Shown: positions 27,018 to 37,167, counted from the stretch's first letter. The stretch: 64,000 nucleotides of DNA from Yeosuana aromativorans (GCF_014646655.1 NZ_BMNR01000004.1:248001-312000); one strand, 5' to 3'. The notes: generated by a model from the letters alone, not told the origin. Numbers and translations are program-made.

Positions 27018-28121
27018 TTATTTTTTAATGTTTTCGATAAACTGGTCGAAAAGATAGGATGAATCATGCGGTCCTGGACTAGCTTCTGGATGGTATTGAA
27101 CCGAAAAACAGTTTTTGGATTTCATGGCCAATCCTGCCACCGTGTCATCATTTAAATGAACATGGGTGACTTCTAAATCTGGATGTGTCTCAGCTTCTTC
27201 TCTATTGACTGCAAAACCATGGTTTTGAGAGGTGATTTCACCTTTACCGGTTTTTAAGTTTTTTACCGGATGATTGATCCCTCTATGTCCATTATGCATT
27301 TTATACGTAGATACACCATTGGCCAATGCAATTACTTGATGCCCAAGACAAATTCCAAAAAGCGGCAAGTCTCTTTTGATGATTTCTTTAGCCAAAGTTT
27401 GTGCCTCAACTAAAGGTTCTGGATCACCAGGTCCATTGGATAAAAAGTATCCATCCGGATTAAAAGATTCTAGTTCTTCAAACGTTGCGTTGTATGGAAA
27501 CACCTTGATATAAGCATCTCGTTTAGCAATATTGCGAAGGATATTCTTTTTTATCCCTATGTCGAGTGCTGAAATTTTATAAGTAGCATTTTCATTTCCA
27601 AAATAATACGGCTCTTTGGTAGACACTTTTGAGGCCAACTCCAAACCATTCATACTTGGTACGTCAGCTAATTGTTTTTTAAGGCCTTCTATATTATCAA
27701 CTTCACTGGAAATAACAGCATTCATGGCGCCGTGGTCTCTAATGTAGCTTACCAATGCTCTGGTATCAACATCTGAGATAGCAAACAAATTATTGTCGTT
27801 TAAAAAATCTTCTAAGGAACTATCGGCTGCATCACGAGAGTAGTCATAACTAAAGTTTTTACAGATAAGTCCAGCAATTTTAATTGAATCTGATTCAACT
27901 TCATCAACGTTGGTTCCATAATTTCCAATATGAGCATTGGTGGTTACCATTAATTGCCCAAAATAAGATGGGTCTGTAAAAATCTCCTGATACCCGGTCA
28001 TTCCTGTATTGAAGCATACTTCCCCAAAGGCTGTTCCTTGTTTGTTTCCAACAGATTTCCCATAAAAAATGGTTCCATCAGCTAATAAAATAATGGCTAT
28101 TTGTCTTTTTTGGTATTTCAT
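27018..28121 (-). CDS. carA: Carbamoyl-phosphate synthase small subunit
   Basis: The 367-residue subunit hydrolyses glutamine to feed ammonia to CarB for carbamoyl phosphate, used for pyrimidines and arginine. The N-terminal small domain (LADGTIFYGKS, GMTGYQEIFTDPSY) precedes a class I amidotransferase with Cys in FGICLGHQ and His/Glu in VQYHPEASPGPHD. carB is not in this window. It is separated from rplQ by a terminator, so it is not part of the ribosomal operon although it follows it. Confidence 0.97.
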   Translation of the reverse strand: MKYQKRQIAIILLADGTIFYGKSVGNKQGTAFGEVCFNTGMTGYQEIFTDPSYFGQLMVTTNAHIGNYGTNVDEVESDSIKIAGLICKNFSYDYSRDAADSSLEDFLNDNNLFAISDVDTRALVSYIRDHGAMNAVISSEVDNIEGLKKQLADVPSMNGLELASKVSTKEPYYFGNENATYKISALDIGIKKNILRNIAKRDAYIKVFPYNATFEELESFNPDGYFLSNGPGDPEPLVEAQTLAKEIIKRDLPLFGICLGHQVIALANGVSTYKMHNGHRGINHPVKNLKTGKGEITSQNHGFAVNREEAETHPDLEVTHVHLNDDTVAGLAMKSKNCFSVQYHPEASPGPHDSSYLFDQFIENIKK

Positions 28122-28144
28122 TTTATAAAAAGGTTTCGCAAAAT

Positions 28145-28182
28145 TGCAAAAAAAAGGATAAACTAAAAACAGTTTATCCTTT
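28145..28182 (-). terminator. Terminator of the ribosomal protein cluster
   Basis: Arms AAAGGATAAACT (28153-28164) and AGTTTATCCTTT (28171-28182) form a perfect 12-bp stem, followed on the minus strand by a run of Ts. It lies between rplQ and carA and ends the long ribosomal transcript. Confidence 0.9.
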
Positions 28183-28205
28183 AATTTTATGAATGTTTAT
28201 AACAT

Positions 28206-28688
28206 TTATTCTTCTTCATCATTGGTTGCTTTCGGCTCTACAACAGGAGCTGCAGGAGTTTCAGTTTTACTGCCACCTCTTCTACTTCTTCTTGTTGTTT
28301 TCTTTTTAGCTTTACCAGCATTGTAGATTTCGTTATAATCCACCAATTCAATCATGGCCATATCAGCATTATCACCCAAACGGTTTCCAAGTTTAATGAT
28401 TCTTGTATATCCTCCTGGTCTATCCGCAACCTTAGCAGCAACATCTCTAAACAACTCAGCTACGGCCTCTTTTTGTCTTAAACGAGCCATAACTATACGT
28501 CTGTTATGAGTAGTATCTTCTTTTGATTTGGTAATCATAGGCTCAACAAATTGCTGTAAAGCTTTTGCTTTTGCAACGGTTGTATTAATACGTTTGTGCT
28601 CAATTAATGAACATGCCATATTAGCCAACATTGATTTTCTGTGAGCGGTTTTTCTACCTAAATGGTTTATTTTTTTTCCGTGTCTCAT
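28206..28688 (-). CDS. rplQ: Ribosomal protein L17
   Basis: The first 115 or so residues are canonical L17 ([24 protein letters not shown]), a large-subunit protein near the exit tunnel. The protein is 160 residues against about 127 in E. coli, because of a C-terminal extension that is first Lys/Arg-rich, then acidic (ending DEEE). It is last in the cluster, 59 bases after rpoA; that gap contains a small CTCG-CGAG hairpin. Confidence 0.97.
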   Translation of the reverse strand: MRHGKKINHLGRKTAHRKSMLANMACSLIEHKRINTTVAKAKALQQFVEPMITKSKEDTTHNRRIVMARLRQKEAVAELFRDVAAKVADRPGGYTRIIKLGNRLGDNADMAMIELVDYNEIYNAGKAKKKTTRRSRRGGSKTETPAAPVVEPKATNDEEE

Positions 28689-28747
28689 GACATTTGTTTT
28701 ATCATCTTGCTACCAAACTCGACGTGCGAGGAGCAAAATATGATTAA

Positions 28748-29740
28748 TTAATCTTTATCTAATTTATATTTGCTTAAGTCCATTCCAAAGTTCAACCCTT
28801 TAACAATAACAAGCTCTTCAAGCTCAGTCAAGGATTTTTTACCAAAATTACGGAACTTCATTAAGTCGTTTTTGTTGAATGATACTAAGTCACCTAATGT
28901 ATCAACCTCTGCTGCTTTTAAACAATTCAATGCACGAACAGACAAGTCCATGTCAATTAATTTGGTTTTAAGCAACTGTCTCATATGAAGTGATTCTTCA
29001 TCATAGGTTTCAGTTTGCGCAATTTCATCAGCTTCTAATGTAATACGCTCGTCTGAGAATAACATGAAGTGGTGAATTAGCGTTTTTGCAGCCTCGGTTA
29101 AAGCATCTTGAGGTGTTATAGAACCATCTGTAATGATTTCAAAAACCAATTTTTCATAATCGGTTTTTTGCTCAACACGATAGTTTTCTATACTGTACTT
29201 AACGTTTTTTATAGGTGTATAAATTGAATCTGTAAAGATAGTCCCTATTGGCGCTGATGGTTTGTTGTTTTCTTCAGCAGGCACATAACCTCTACCTTTT
29301 TCGATGGTAATTTCCATATTTAGGCTCACTTTTGGATCTAAATTACAGATAACCAATTCTGAGTTCAATACTTGAAAACCAGAGATGAATTTTTGAAAAT
29401 CACCAGCTGTGATTTGTTCTTGCCCAGAAATAGAAATTGAGATAGACTCATTGTCTATATCTTCAATTTGTCTTTTAAAACGAACTTGTTTTAAATTTAA
29501 AATGATTTCTGTAACATCTTCAACCACACCTGATATTGCTGAAAACTCATGATCTACACCTTCAATTCTAACCGATGTAATTGCAAATCCTTCCAAAGAA
29601 GATAATAAAACTCTTCTTAAAGCATTTCCTACTGTTAAGCCATAACCAGGTTCTAAAGGTCTAAATTCAAATTTACCTTCAAAATCGGTTGAATCAATCA
29701 TGATTACTTTGTCCGGCTTTTGGAAATTAAATACTGCCAT
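28748..29740 (-). CDS. rpoA: RNA polymerase alpha subunit
   Basis: The 330-residue protein has the N-terminal assembly domain ([28 protein letters not shown]) and the C-terminal domain with its helix-hairpin-helix region ([34 protein letters not shown]), which contacts UP elements and activators. It dimerises to start core enzyme assembly. It lies in the usual alpha-operon position between rpsD (98 bases upstream) and rplQ. Confidence 0.98.
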   Translation of the reverse strand: MAVFNFQKPDKVIMIDSTDFEGKFEFRPLEPGYGLTVGNALRRVLLSSLEGFAITSVRIEGVDHEFSAISGVVEDVTEIILNLKQVRFKRQIEDIDNESISISISGQEQITAGDFQKFISGFQVLNSELVICNLDPKVSLNMEITIEKGRGYVPAEENNKPSAPIGTIFTDSIYTPIKNVKYSIENYRVEQKTDYEKLVFEIITDGSITPQDALTEAAKTLIHHFMLFSDERITLEADEIAQTETYDEESLHMRQLLKTKLIDMDLSVRALNCLKAAEVDTLGDLVSFNKNDLMKFRNFGKKSLTELEELVIVKGLNFGMDLSKYKLDKD

Positions 29741-29838
29741 ACTTTTTTCTTCGTTTTAATTGTTATTTAGTTGCGCGGTTTATAAGTTTGAAGAAGTACT
29801 AATAAACCCTTTGGCCAAATACCAATATTGTTAATTTA

Positions 29839-30444
29839 TTATTTAGAATATAATTCGACGATGAATTGTTCGTTAATGTTTTCTGGAATTTGAATTCTAG
29901 AAGGAACAGAAACATACGTTCCTTGTTTGGTTTCATTATTCCAAGTAATCCATTCGTAAACGTGGCTAGAGTTTGATAATGATTTATCAATAGCTTCAAG
30001 CGATTTTGATTTTTCTCTAACCGCAACAACATCACCAGCATTTAAAGAGTAAGATGGAATGTTTACCACTTCTCCATTAACGGTGATATGTCTGTGAGAC
30101 ACTAATTGTCTTGCAGCACTGCGTGAAGGAGCAATACCCATTCTAAAAACAACATTGTCTAGTCTAGACTCACAAAGTTGTAAAAGAACTTCACCAGTAA
30201 TGCCTTGAGCGGCTCTAGCTTTTTTAAACATATTTCTGAACTGACGCTCTAACACACCATACGTGTATTTTGCTTTTTGCTTTTCCATTAACTGGATTGC
30301 ATATTCAGATTTTTTTCCACGACGCTTGTTTGCACCATGTTGACCTGGAGGGTAATTTCTTTTTTCAAAAGATTTATCTTCTCCAAAAATAGCCTCTCCA
30401 AATTTTCGAGCTATTTTAGTTTTAGGACCAGTATATCTTGCCAT
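29839..30444 (-). CDS. rpsD: Ribosomal protein S4
   Basis: The 201-residue primary-binding protein of the small subunit starts [17 protein letters not shown] and includes the S4 RNA-binding domain ([33 protein letters not shown]). In other bacteria S4 represses its own operon by binding the mRNA. The 144-base spacer upstream is long for this cluster and may hold such a site. No zinc-binding cysteine cluster is present at the N-terminus. Confidence 0.98.
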   Translation of the reverse strand: MARYTGPKTKIARKFGEAIFGEDKSFEKRNYPPGQHGANKRRGKKSEYAIQLMEKQKAKYTYGVLERQFRNMFKKARAAQGITGEVLLQLCESRLDNVVFRMGIAPSRSAARQLVSHRHITVNGEVVNIPSYSLNAGDVVAVREKSKSLEAIDKSLSNSSHVYEWITWNNETKQGTYVSVPSRIQIPENINEQFIVELYSK

Positions 30445-30588
30445 TTTATAAATTTAGTTGTGGGAGTGTTTATGAATTAAGGTCTTAATCTTATCCTTCG
30501 ATAAACGTTGATCTCCCGTTGATACTTGATTAATTTTTGATTTACGAAGTACGATATTCGATTATATAAAATCTGAAATCGAAATTCG
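30445..30588 (-). other. Long rpsK-rpsD spacer with possible RNA structure
   Basis: This spacer is 144 bases long, while most neighbours are 2-22 apart. On the transcript strand it holds small hairpins such as TTATC-GAAG-GATAA and ATTAAG-AC-CTTAAT close to the rpsD start. S4 is a known autoregulator in other phyla, so a leader RNA is plausible, but no known motif was recognised. Confidence 0.35.
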
Positions 30589-30972
30589 TTAAACTCTTCT
30601 ACGTTTTGGAGGTCTACATCCATTGTGTGGTAGTGGTGTTACGTCAATGATTTCAGTAACTTCAATACCAGCGTTATGGATAGAACGGATGGCAGATTCT
30701 CTACCATTTCCTGGACCTTTAACATACACCTTTACTTTCTTCAAGCCAGCTTCTTGAGCTACTTTTGAAGCATCTTCTGCTGCCAATTGAGCTGCATAAG
30801 GTGTGTTTTTCTTAGAACCTCTAAATCCCATCTTACCAGCTGAAGACCATGCTATAACATCACCTTTTTTGTTGGTAAGCGAAATAATAATGTTGTTAAA
30901 AGAAGCTGTAACATGAGCTTCACCAACAGAATCTACAATAACTTTACGTTTTTTAGTACTTGTCTTTGCCAT
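30589..30972 (-). CDS. rpsK: Ribosomal protein S11
   Basis: The 127-residue small-subunit platform protein has the conserved core [33 protein letters not shown] and the ending [12 protein letters not shown]. It contacts the mRNA exit region with S7. The DVTPLPHNG segment near the end carries the conserved Asn-Gly pair, which becomes isoaspartate in E. coli S11. Eight bases separate it from rpsM. Confidence 0.98.
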   Translation of the reverse strand: MAKTSTKKRKVIVDSVGEAHVTASFNNIIISLTNKKGDVIAWSSAGKMGFRGSKKNTPYAAQLAAEDASKVAQEAGLKKVKVYVKGPGNGRESAIRSIHNAGIEVTEIIDVTPLPHNGCRPPKRRRV

Positions 30973-30980
30973 ATTACTTA

Positions 30981-31355
30981 TTATTTAGTTGCTTTTTTCT
31001 TGTTAGCAACTGTTTTTCTTCTACCTTTTCTAGTTCTAGAGTTGTTTTTTGTACGTTGTCCTCTCAAAGGAAGACCAGCTCTATGGCGAATACCTCTGTA
31101 ACATCCAATATCCATTAATCGCTTAATGCTCAATTGTGTTTCAGAACGTAATTCACCTTCAATAGTAAAGGCTGATACAGCTTCACGAATATGTCCAATT
31201 TGGTCGTCTGTCCAGTCTTGAACTTTAATACTCTCGTCAACTTTAGCGGTTGCCAAAATGTCTTTTGCTCTACTTTTACCTATTCCATAGATATAAGTTA
31301 AAGCGATAACTCCTCTTTTGTTTTTTGGTATGTCTACACCTGCAATTCTTGCCAT
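30981..31355 (-). CDS. rpsM: Ribosomal protein S13
   Basis: This 124-residue head protein of the small subunit starts [26 protein letters not shown] and keeps the [25 protein letters not shown] tail that reaches the P-site tRNA. The C-terminus is Lys-rich. It begins 2 bases after rpmJ. Confidence 0.98.
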   Translation of the reverse strand: MARIAGVDIPKNKRGVIALTYIYGIGKSRAKDILATAKVDESIKVQDWTDDQIGHIREAVSAFTIEGELRSETQLSIKRLMDIGCYRGIRHRAGLPLRGQRTKNNSRTRKGRRKTVANKKKATK

Positions 31356-31357
31356 AA

Positions 31358-31474
31358 CTACCCTTGTCTTTGTTTGAATCTAGGATTCTTTTTGTTAATT
31401 ACGTAAAGTCTACCTTTTCGTCGCACGATTTTGCAATCGGCGCTTCTTTTTTTAACGGATGCTCTTACTTTCAT
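31358..31474 (-). CDS. rpmJ: Ribosomal protein L36
   Basis: A 38-codon ORF from ATG 31474 to TAG 31360-31358 encodes MKVRASVKK...KQRQG, the full L36 length. The zinc-ribbon form carries three Cys and one His; here only Cys14 remains, so this is the non-zinc type. Its place between infA and rpsM is standard. It starts 4 bases after the corrected infA stop. Confidence 0.95.
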   Translation of the reverse strand: MKVRASVKKRSADCKIVRRKGRLYVINKKNPRFKQRQG

Positions 31475-31478
31475 CGTA

Positions 31479-31695
31479 TTAGTATCTATAAGTTATTCGA
31501 GCCTTAGATAAATCATAAGGACTCATTTCCAATTTTACTTTGTCTCCTGGTAATAATTTTATGTAATGCATACGCATCCTTACCAGAGATATGCGCAGTC
31601 ACAATATGACCGTTTTCCAATTCAACACGAAACATTGCATTTGATAATGCTTCTATTATCGTACCGTCTTGTTCTATTGCTGCTTGTTTTGCCAT
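31479..31695 (-). CDS. infA: Translation initiation factor IF-1, with an apparent 1-base frameshift
   Basis: The first 39 residues ([17 protein letters not shown]... to HISGK) are canonical IF-1. The frame then reads off into 21 unrelated residues and stops at 60. Removing one G (a C on the plus strand at 31578 or 31579) restores [18 protein letters not shown], then [14 protein letters not shown] and a stop at 31479, giving the normal 71 residues and a 4-base gap to rpmJ. IF-1 blocks the A site during initiation and is essential where tested. A sequencing or assembly error is the simplest reading; a true mutation or recoding is possible. Confidence 0.9.
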
Positions 31696-31706
31696 GTATC
31701 TATAAA

Positions 31707-33053
31707 TTAAGCTATTGCTTTTCTATTTTTACCGGTTTTCATCAAGCCATCATAATGTCTATTCAACAAGTATGAATTTACCTGTTGCATAGTATCAATG
31801 GCTACACCAACTAATATGATTAGAGAGGTTCCACCAAAGAATAACGCCCATCCTTGCTGTACATTCATAAGTTTAACGATCATGGCTGGGAACACAGCTA
31901 TCAAGGCTAAAAATATGGATCCTGGCAAAGTAATTTGCGACATTATTTTATCTAAATATTCAGAGGTTTCTGATCCTGGTCTAATACCTGGAATAAAACC
32001 ACCACTACGTTTTAAGTCATCTGCCATTTTGTTTGTTGGTACTGTAATTGCCGTGTAAAAGTATGTAAATACAATAATTAAAAAGGCAAATAACATATTA
32101 TACCAAAAACCAAAAATATCAGAAAATTGTGCCTGCATCCATGCTCCAACAGCAGAGTCTTTCAAAAATGATGATCTACCAATTAAACCTGGGACAAACA
32201 TGATAGCCTGTGCAAAAATGATTGGCATTACACCAGAAGCATTCAGCTTTAATGGAATGTATTGTCTTGAACCAGCCATTACATTCTTTTCATAACTTCC
32301 GGATGCTGTACGTCTTGCATATTGAACAGCTATTTTTCTAACGGCCATTACCAATAATATACAAGCTAAAATAACCACAAACCAAATAACCAATTCAAAA
32401 AGAATAAGCATGACATTATTACCTTCTAATCTATTGGCTGCATTTTGAATAAATGCTTGAGGCATTCTAGCTATAATACCTACCATGATTAACAATGAAA
32501 TACCATTACCAATACCTTTATCGGTAATTTTCTCTCCCAACCACATAGCAAAAATAGTTCCTGTTACCAAAATACTCACTGATGAGAAATAAAATAAAAA
32601 TCCACTTCCCAACAAGAATGCACTTTGTGGAATTCCTAATGCTGGTAAACTTGCTAAATAACCAGGTGCTTGTAATAAACAGATAGCAATGGTTAACCAA
32701 CGTGTAATTTGATTAATTTTCTTTTGGCCACTGGCGCCTTCTTTTTGTAGTTTTTGTAAATATGGAATCGCAATTCCCATTAACTGTACCACAATAGAAG
32801 CAGAAATGTATGGCATAATACCTAATGCAAATACAGATGCTTTTGCAAACGCACCACCTGTAAAGGCATTAAGAAGTCCTAATAATCCCGAGTCTGTACT
32901 ATTGGCTAAGCCTTCCAACTGAGCAGCATCGATACCTGGTAAGGTAATGTGCGCACCAAAACGATAGACTAAAATTAAACCAATGGTAACCGTTATGCGG
33001 TTTCTTAGTTCTTCTATTTTCCAAACATTCTTTATTGACTCTATAAATTTCAT
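31707..33053 (-). CDS. secY: Preprotein translocase subunit SecY
   Basis: The 448-residue inner-membrane protein has ten hydrophobic segments and forms the protein-conducting channel with SecE and SecG. Recognisable parts are the N-terminal [24 protein letters not shown], the SASIVVQLM segment of TM2 and the cytoplasmic loop with [13 protein letters not shown] near the SecA/ribosome contact. It lies 13 bases after rplO, the standard spc-operon position. Confidence 0.98.
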   Translation of the reverse strand: MKFIESIKNVWKIEELRNRITVTIGLILVYRFGAHITLPGIDAAQLEGLANSTDSGLLGLLNAFTGGAFAKASVFALGIMPYISASIVVQLMGIAIPYLQKLQKEGASGQKKINQITRWLTIAICLLQAPGYLASLPALGIPQSAFLLGSGFLFYFSSVSILVTGTIFAMWLGEKITDKGIGNGISLLIMVGIIARMPQAFIQNAANRLEGNNVMLILFELVIWFVVILACILLVMAVRKIAVQYARRTASGSYEKNVMAGSRQYIPLKLNASGVMPIIFAQAIMFVPGLIGRSSFLKDSAVGAWMQAQFSDIFGFWYNMLFAFLIIVFTYFYTAITVPTNKMADDLKRSGGFIPGIRPGSETSEYLDKIMSQITLPGSIFLALIAVFPAMIVKLMNVQQGWALFFGGTSLIILVGVAIDTMQQVNSYLLNRHYDGLMKTGKNRKAIA

Positions 33054-33066
33054 ATACTTTAATATG

Positions 33067-33519
33067 TTATAAAGTTACAACTTCACCACCAGCAGCTTCA
33101 ATTGCAGCTTTTGCTGTCGCTGTAAATTTATGAGCAGATACTTTTAATTTTGCTTTTAACTCACCTCTTCCTAATATTTTAACTAGATCATTCTTTCCGG
33201 CCAAACCATTGGTGAATAAGGTTTCAAAATCAACAGCATCCTTAATTTTCTTGTCATCAACCAGTTTTTGTAAGGTATCTAAATTCACACCTTGGTATTC
33301 CACGCGATTGATATTAGTAAAACCAAATTTAGGAACACGTCTTTGAAGTGGCATTTGCCCTCCTTCAAATCCAATCTTTTTAGAATAACCAGAACGAGAT
33401 TTAGCTCCTTTGTGACCACGTGTGGCAGTACCACCTTTGCCAGAGCCTTGCCCTCTACCAATTCTTTTTCCTTGGTTTTTAACTGAACCTTCTGCAGGTT
33501 TTAAATTACTTAAATCCAT
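33067..33519 (-). CDS. rplO: Ribosomal protein L15
   Basis: The 150-residue large-subunit protein starts MDLSNLKPAEGSVKN and has the Gly/Arg-rich extension GRGQGSGKGGTATRGHKGAKSRSG typical of L15. The C-terminal globular domain ends in AAIEAAGGEVVTL. It lies between rpmD (14 bases) and secY (13 bases). Confidence 0.98.
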   Translation of the reverse strand: MDLSNLKPAEGSVKNQGKRIGRGQGSGKGGTATRGHKGAKSRSGYSKKIGFEGGQMPLQRRVPKFGFTNINRVEYQGVNLDTLQKLVDDKKIKDAVDFETLFTNGLAGKNDLVKILGRGELKAKLKVSAHKFTATAKAAIEAAGGEVVTL

Positions 33520-33533
33520 TTCAGTATTTATTG

Positions 33534-33716
33534 TTATTTAATTTCTTCAACAGAAACTAAGTGATTGACTTTACTAACCATACCAAGTATACTTGATGTG
33601 GCTTCGTGCTCTACTACTTGACCAATCTTTTTTAGACCAAGAGACTCTAAAGTTCTTTTTTGTCTTTGTGTGCGATTGATTGCGCTTTTAACCTTTGTTA
33701 CTTTTATCTTTGCCAT
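33534..33716 (-). CDS. rpmD: Ribosomal protein L30
   Basis: The 60-residue protein has normal bacterial L30 length and the conserved core TVKSAINRTQRQKRTLESLGLKKIG-like segment (KVKSAINRTQRQK, LGLKKIGQ). It is a small globular protein of the large subunit. Its place between rpsE and rplO is standard. Confidence 0.97.
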   Translation of the reverse strand: MAKIKVTKVKSAINRTQRQKRTLESLGLKKIGQVVEHEATSSILGMVSKVNHLVSVEEIK

Positions 33717-33727
33717 CTCTATCGTGA

Positions 33728-34252
33728 TTATGCGTTAAAAACTTTTTCAAGTGTAATTCCTCTATCCAAAGCTATGGTGCTGGCATCTCTTAACTGTAAT
33801 AAAGCATCAAATGTAGCTTTTACAACATTATGAGGGTTTGAAGATCCTTGAGATTTTGATAATACATCATGAACCCCTACGGCTTCAAGTACTGTTCTTA
33901 CAGCACCACCAGCAATTACTCCTGTACCAGGAGCAGCAGGAATAATGTTTACTCTGGCTCCACCATATTTACCTTTTTGCTCATGTGGTAAAGTTCCCTT
34001 TTTAATAGGAATTCTTACAAGGTTTTTCTTGGCATCTTCAATGGCTTTTGCAATAGCACTAGCCACGTCTTTTGATTTACCCAATCCTTGTCCTACAACA
34101 CCAGCTTCATCACCAACCACTACAATTGCTGAAAAACCAAATGCTCTACCACCTTTAGTTACTTTAGTAACCCTTTGTACACCAACTAAACGATCTTTAA
34201 GATCCAATCCACCTGGTTTTACTAACTCTGCGCTTTTGTATTTTCGATACAT
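33728..34252 (-). CDS. rpsE: Ribosomal protein S5
   Basis: This 174-residue protein lies at the mRNA entry channel of the small subunit. The S5 double-stranded RNA-binding domain is visible ([43 protein letters not shown]). The C-terminal half shows [34 protein letters not shown]. It sits 6 bases after rplR and 11 before rpmD. Confidence 0.98.
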   Translation of the reverse strand: MYRKYKSAELVKPGGLDLKDRLVGVQRVTKVTKGGRAFGFSAIVVVGDEAGVVGQGLGKSKDVASAIAKAIEDAKKNLVRIPIKKGTLPHEQKGKYGGARVNIIPAAPGTGVIAGGAVRTVLEAVGVHDVLSKSQGSSNPHNVVKATFDALLQLRDASTIALDRGITLEKVFNA

Positions 34253-34258
34253 AATTTC

Positions 34259-34615
34259 TTAGAATTTAAGTCCTGCTTCTCTAGCTCCTTCAGCTAATGA
34301 TTTTACTCTACCGTGGTATAAATACCCGCCTCTATCAAAAGAGATTGTTTCTACACCTGCTTTTAAAGCTTTTTCGGCAACAGCTTTTCCTACTAAAGCA
34401 GCTGCTTCGGTTTTGTTAACTTTTGCAGTACTAATGTCTTTATCTCTTGAAGATGCTGCACTGATTGTTACACCTGTAACATCATCAACAATTTGAGCAT
34501 AAATTTCTTTATTACTTCTAAAAACAGATAATCTTGGTCTAGCTTCTGTACCAGAAACTATTTTACGGATTCTGTTTTTTATTCTTATTCTTCTTTTGTG
34601 TTTTGTCAATGCCAT
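34259..34615 (-). CDS. rplR: Ribosomal protein L18
   Basis: The 118-residue 5S rRNA-binding protein has [21 protein letters not shown] and ends [26 protein letters not shown], the family signature. It delivers 5S rRNA to the large subunit together with L5. Spacing to rplF and rpsE is 10 and 6 bases. Confidence 0.98.
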   Translation of the reverse strand: MALTKHKRRIRIKNRIRKIVSGTEARPRLSVFRSNKEIYAQIVDDVTGVTISAASSRDKDISTAKVNKTEAAALVGKAVAEKALKAGVETISFDRGGYLYHGRVKSLAEGAREAGLKF

Positions 34616-34625
34616 AACTTACTTA

Positions 34626-35168
34626 TTAAGCTGATTTACCTGCTTTTCTTCTTATGATTTCACCAACAAACTTGATACCTTTTCCTTTGTAAGGCTCTGG
34701 TCTTCTAAAATCACGGATTTTGGCCGCAACTTGACCAACAAGTTGTTTGTCAAACGATGTTAGCTTCACTACTGGGTTTTTACCTTTTTCTGAAATTGTT
34801 TCAACTTTTACCTCTGGGGCTACTTCTAAAACAATATTGTGTGAAAATCCTAAAGCTAAATCTAATTTTTGGCCTTGGTTTGATGCTCTATATCCTACAC
34901 CTACCAATTCCAATTCTTTAGTCCATCCTTTTGATACGCCTTCAATCATGTTACGCATTAAAGATCTGTAAAGACCGTGTTTTGCTTTTTGGTCTTTTGA
35001 ATCAGAAGAACGAGTTACTAAAACATTGCCATCTTCAACTTTAATATCTACAGAATCGAAATTTTGGGTTAACTCACCTAATTTTCCTTTTACTGTAACT
35101 ACGCCGTCTTTTACATCAACTGTAACGCCATCTGGAATTACTACTGGGTTATTACCTATTCTTGACAT
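34626..35168 (-). CDS. rplF: Ribosomal protein L6
   Basis: This 180-residue protein consists of two repeats of the L6 fold. The start MSRIGNNPVVIPDGV and the C-terminal RRPEPYKGKGIKFVGEIIRRKAGK are characteristic. It sits near the factor-binding site of the large subunit. It follows rpsH by 11 bases. Confidence 0.98.
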   Translation of the reverse strand: MSRIGNNPVVIPDGVTVDVKDGVVTVKGKLGELTQNFDSVDIKVEDGNVLVTRSSDSKDQKAKHGLYRSLMRNMIEGVSKGWTKELELVGVGYRASNQGQKLDLALGFSHNIVLEVAPEVKVETISEKGKNPVVKLTSFDKQLVGQVAAKIRDFRRPEPYKGKGIKFVGEIIRRKAGKSA

Positions 35169-35179
35169 GTCTTATCTTT

Positions 35180-35578
35180 TTAGTAAACGTAACACAATAC
35201 TTCGCCACCTACATTGTCTCTTTTGGCTTGTTTGCCTGTCATTACGCCGTGAGACGTAGAAACTATGGCAACACCAAGACCATTAAGAATCCTTGGTAGG
35301 TCTTTTGAACTTGCGTATTTACGTAAACCTGGTTTACTTATTCTTTCAATCTTCTTGATTACAGGTTCTTTAGTTTCTTTATTGTACTTAAGAGCTATTT
35401 TAATAGTTCCTTGTACAGTAGAATCATCAAACTTGTAACTTAAAATATATCCTTGTTCGAATAATATTTTAGTGATGTCTTTTTTCAAATTAGACGCCGG
35501 TATCTCAACCACTCTGTGGTTGGCACGCACTGCGTTTCTAATTCTTGTCAAATAATCCGCTATTGGATCTGTGTACAT
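35180..35578 (-). CDS. rpsH: Ribosomal protein S8
   Basis: The 132-residue protein starts MYTDPIADYLTRIRNAVRANH and ends with the STSHGVMTGKQAKRDNVGGEVLCYVY block that binds 16S helix 21. In E. coli S8 represses the spc operon. The 68 bases between rpsN and this gene are longer than the local norm, but I see no recognised binding motif in them. Confidence 0.98.
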   Translation of the reverse strand: MYTDPIADYLTRIRNAVRANHRVVEIPASNLKKDITKILFEQGYILSYKFDDSTVQGTIKIALKYNKETKEPVIKKIERISKPGLRKYASSKDLPRILNGLGVAIVSTSHGVMTGKQAKRDNVGGEVLCYVY

Positions 35579-35646
35579 AATGAATTGATTTTGCGATTTT
35601 GGTTTTCAACCTGTGTTGAACCTTAAACCTGATTATTAAAATAATA

Positions 35647-35916
35647 TTACCAACTTGCTTTTCTTACTCCAGGTATCAAGCCTTGATTGGCCATTTCCCT
35701 AAAGGTTACACGTGAAATACCAAAATCCCTCATATAGCCTTTTGGTCTTCCTGTTAATTTACATCTATTATGCTGACGAATAGGAGATGCGTTTTTTGGT
35801 AGCTTTTGTAATGCATCATAATCGCCAGCTTCTTTTAAAGCTTTACGTTTTTCAGCATACTTAGCTACTGTTTTAGATCTTTTTACCTCACGGGCTTTCA
35901 TTGATTCTTTAGCCAT
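35647..35916 (-). CDS. rpsN: Ribosomal protein S14 (long, zinc-free type)
   Basis: The 89-residue protein is the long S14 form without the CxxC zinc motif of the short type; only one Cys occurs ([18 protein letters not shown]). The ending [20 protein letters not shown] is canonical. It is a head protein of the small subunit and lies 3 bases after rplE. Confidence 0.98.
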   Translation of the reverse strand: MAKESMKAREVKRSKTVAKYAEKRKALKEAGDYDALQKLPKNASPIRQHNRCKLTGRPKGYMRDFGISRVTFREMANQGLIPGVRKASW

Positions 35917-35919
35917 ATC

Positions 35920-36471
35920 TTAGTTCTTTTGAAAAGGTAATCCTAATTCGGTTAATAATGATTTTGCTTCTTTATCGGTTTCAGCAGACGTTACAAATGT
36001 AATATCCATACCAGAGATTTTATTCACTTTGTCAATATTGATCTCTGGGAAGATGATTTGCTCGGTAATACCTAAATTGTAATTACCGCGTCCGTCAAAT
36101 CCTGTTGCTTTTATGCCGTTAAAATCTCTTACACGAGGTAAGGCAGTAGTAACCAATCTATCTAAAAACTCATACATTCTTTCACCACGTAAAGTTACTT
36201 TTGCCCCAATTGGCATGCCTTTACGCAATTTGAAAGATGCAACGTCTTTTTTAGATATTGTTGCTACGGCTTTTTGTCCTGTTATAGTTGTTAATTCTTC
36301 TACAGCGTAGTCAATTAACTTTTTGTCTGCAACCGCTGCACCAACTCCTTTAGATACTACTATCTTTTTAAGTTTAGGCACTTGCATGACGTTACTATAA
36401 CCAAATTCGTCTGTAAGAGCAGCAATTACTTTGCTGTTATACTCTTCTTTAAGTCTGGGTGAATATGCCAT
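35920..36471 (-). CDS. rplE: Ribosomal protein L5
   Basis: This 183-residue 5S rRNA-binding protein shows [41 protein letters not shown] and [15 protein letters not shown]. It forms the 5S particle with L18 and contacts the P-site tRNA. It follows rplX by 2 bases. Confidence 0.98.
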   Translation of the reverse strand: MAYSPRLKEEYNSKVIAALTDEFGYSNVMQVPKLKKIVVSKGVGAAVADKKLIDYAVEELTTITGQKAVATISKKDVASFKLRKGMPIGAKVTLRGERMYEFLDRLVTTALPRVRDFNGIKATGFDGRGNYNLGITEQIIFPEINIDKVNKISGMDITFVTSAETDKEAKSLLTELGLPFQKN

Positions 36472-36473
36472 AA

Positions 36474-36785
36474 CTATATTACTTCATTTGATTTTGTTGA
36501 AAATCTTACTTTCTTGTCGCCTTCCATTCTGTATCCAACTCGTGTTGTTTCGCCTTTTTTGGTTAACAATGATAAATTGGAAATATGAATAGGAGCTTCT
36601 TTTTCCACGATTCCTCCTTGAGGGTTTTGTGCACTTGGTTTTGTATGTTTCTTAACCATGTTCACACCTTCAACGATCGCTTTGTTCTTATCTACTAATA
36701 CTTGTTGTACTTTGCCTTCGGCTCCTTTATGGTCTCCGGCAATGACTTTAACAGTATCTCCTGATTTTATTTTAAGCTTTGTCAT
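36474..36785 (-). CDS. rplX: Ribosomal protein L24
   Basis: The KOW-motif protein has [19 protein letters not shown] and initiates large-subunit assembly. I place the start at ATG 36785 ([12 protein letters not shown], 103 residues), which gives the usual N-terminus. An ATG at 36797 that overlaps the rplN stop would add four residues (MNYK) and cannot be excluded. Confidence 0.95.
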   Translation of the reverse strand: MTKLKIKSGDTVKVIAGDHKGAEGKVQQVLVDKNKAIVEGVNMVKKHTKPSAQNPQGGIVEKEAPIHISNLSLLTKKGETTRVGYRMEGDKKVRFSTKSNEVI

Positions 36786-36796
36786 CTTATAATTCA

Positions 36797-37165
36797 TTAA
36801 AGCACTTCAGGTGCCAATGATACAATTTTCATGAACTGTTTGTCACGAAGTTCTCTAGCAACCGGACCAAATACACGGGTTCCTCTCATTTCTCCTTGCG
36901 GATTTAAAAGCACACAGGCATTATCATCAAATCTGATGTAGGATCCGTCTGGTCGTCTTACTTCTTTTACGGTACGCACAACAACTGCGGTAGAAACAGC
37001 ACCTTTTTTAATGTTGCCGTTAGGGGTTGCATCTTTTACAGACACAACTATTTTGTCTCCTACAGAAGCGTATCTTCTTTTAGTACCACCTAGAACACGT
37101 ATTGTTAATACTTCTTTTGCTCCAGTGTTATCTGCTACTTTAAGTCTTGATTCTTGTTGTACCAT
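36797..37165 (-). CDS. rplN: Ribosomal protein L14
   Basis: The 122-residue protein starts [19 protein letters not shown] and holds the signature ending [28 protein letters not shown]. It sits at the subunit interface and binds the silencing factor RsfS in other bacteria. It begins 2 bases after rpsQ. Confidence 0.98.
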   Translation of the reverse strand: MVQQESRLKVADNTGAKEVLTIRVLGGTKRRYASVGDKIVVSVKDATPNGNIKKGAVSTAVVVRTVKEVRRPDGSYIRFDDNACVLLNPQGEMRGTRVFGPVARELRDKQFMKIVSLAPEVL

Positions 37166-37167
37166 AA

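Noticed and set aside
28689-28747. Small hairpin between rpoA and rplQ as a terminator
   Set aside because: The stem is only four base pairs with no T tract, and rplQ needs transcription through it.
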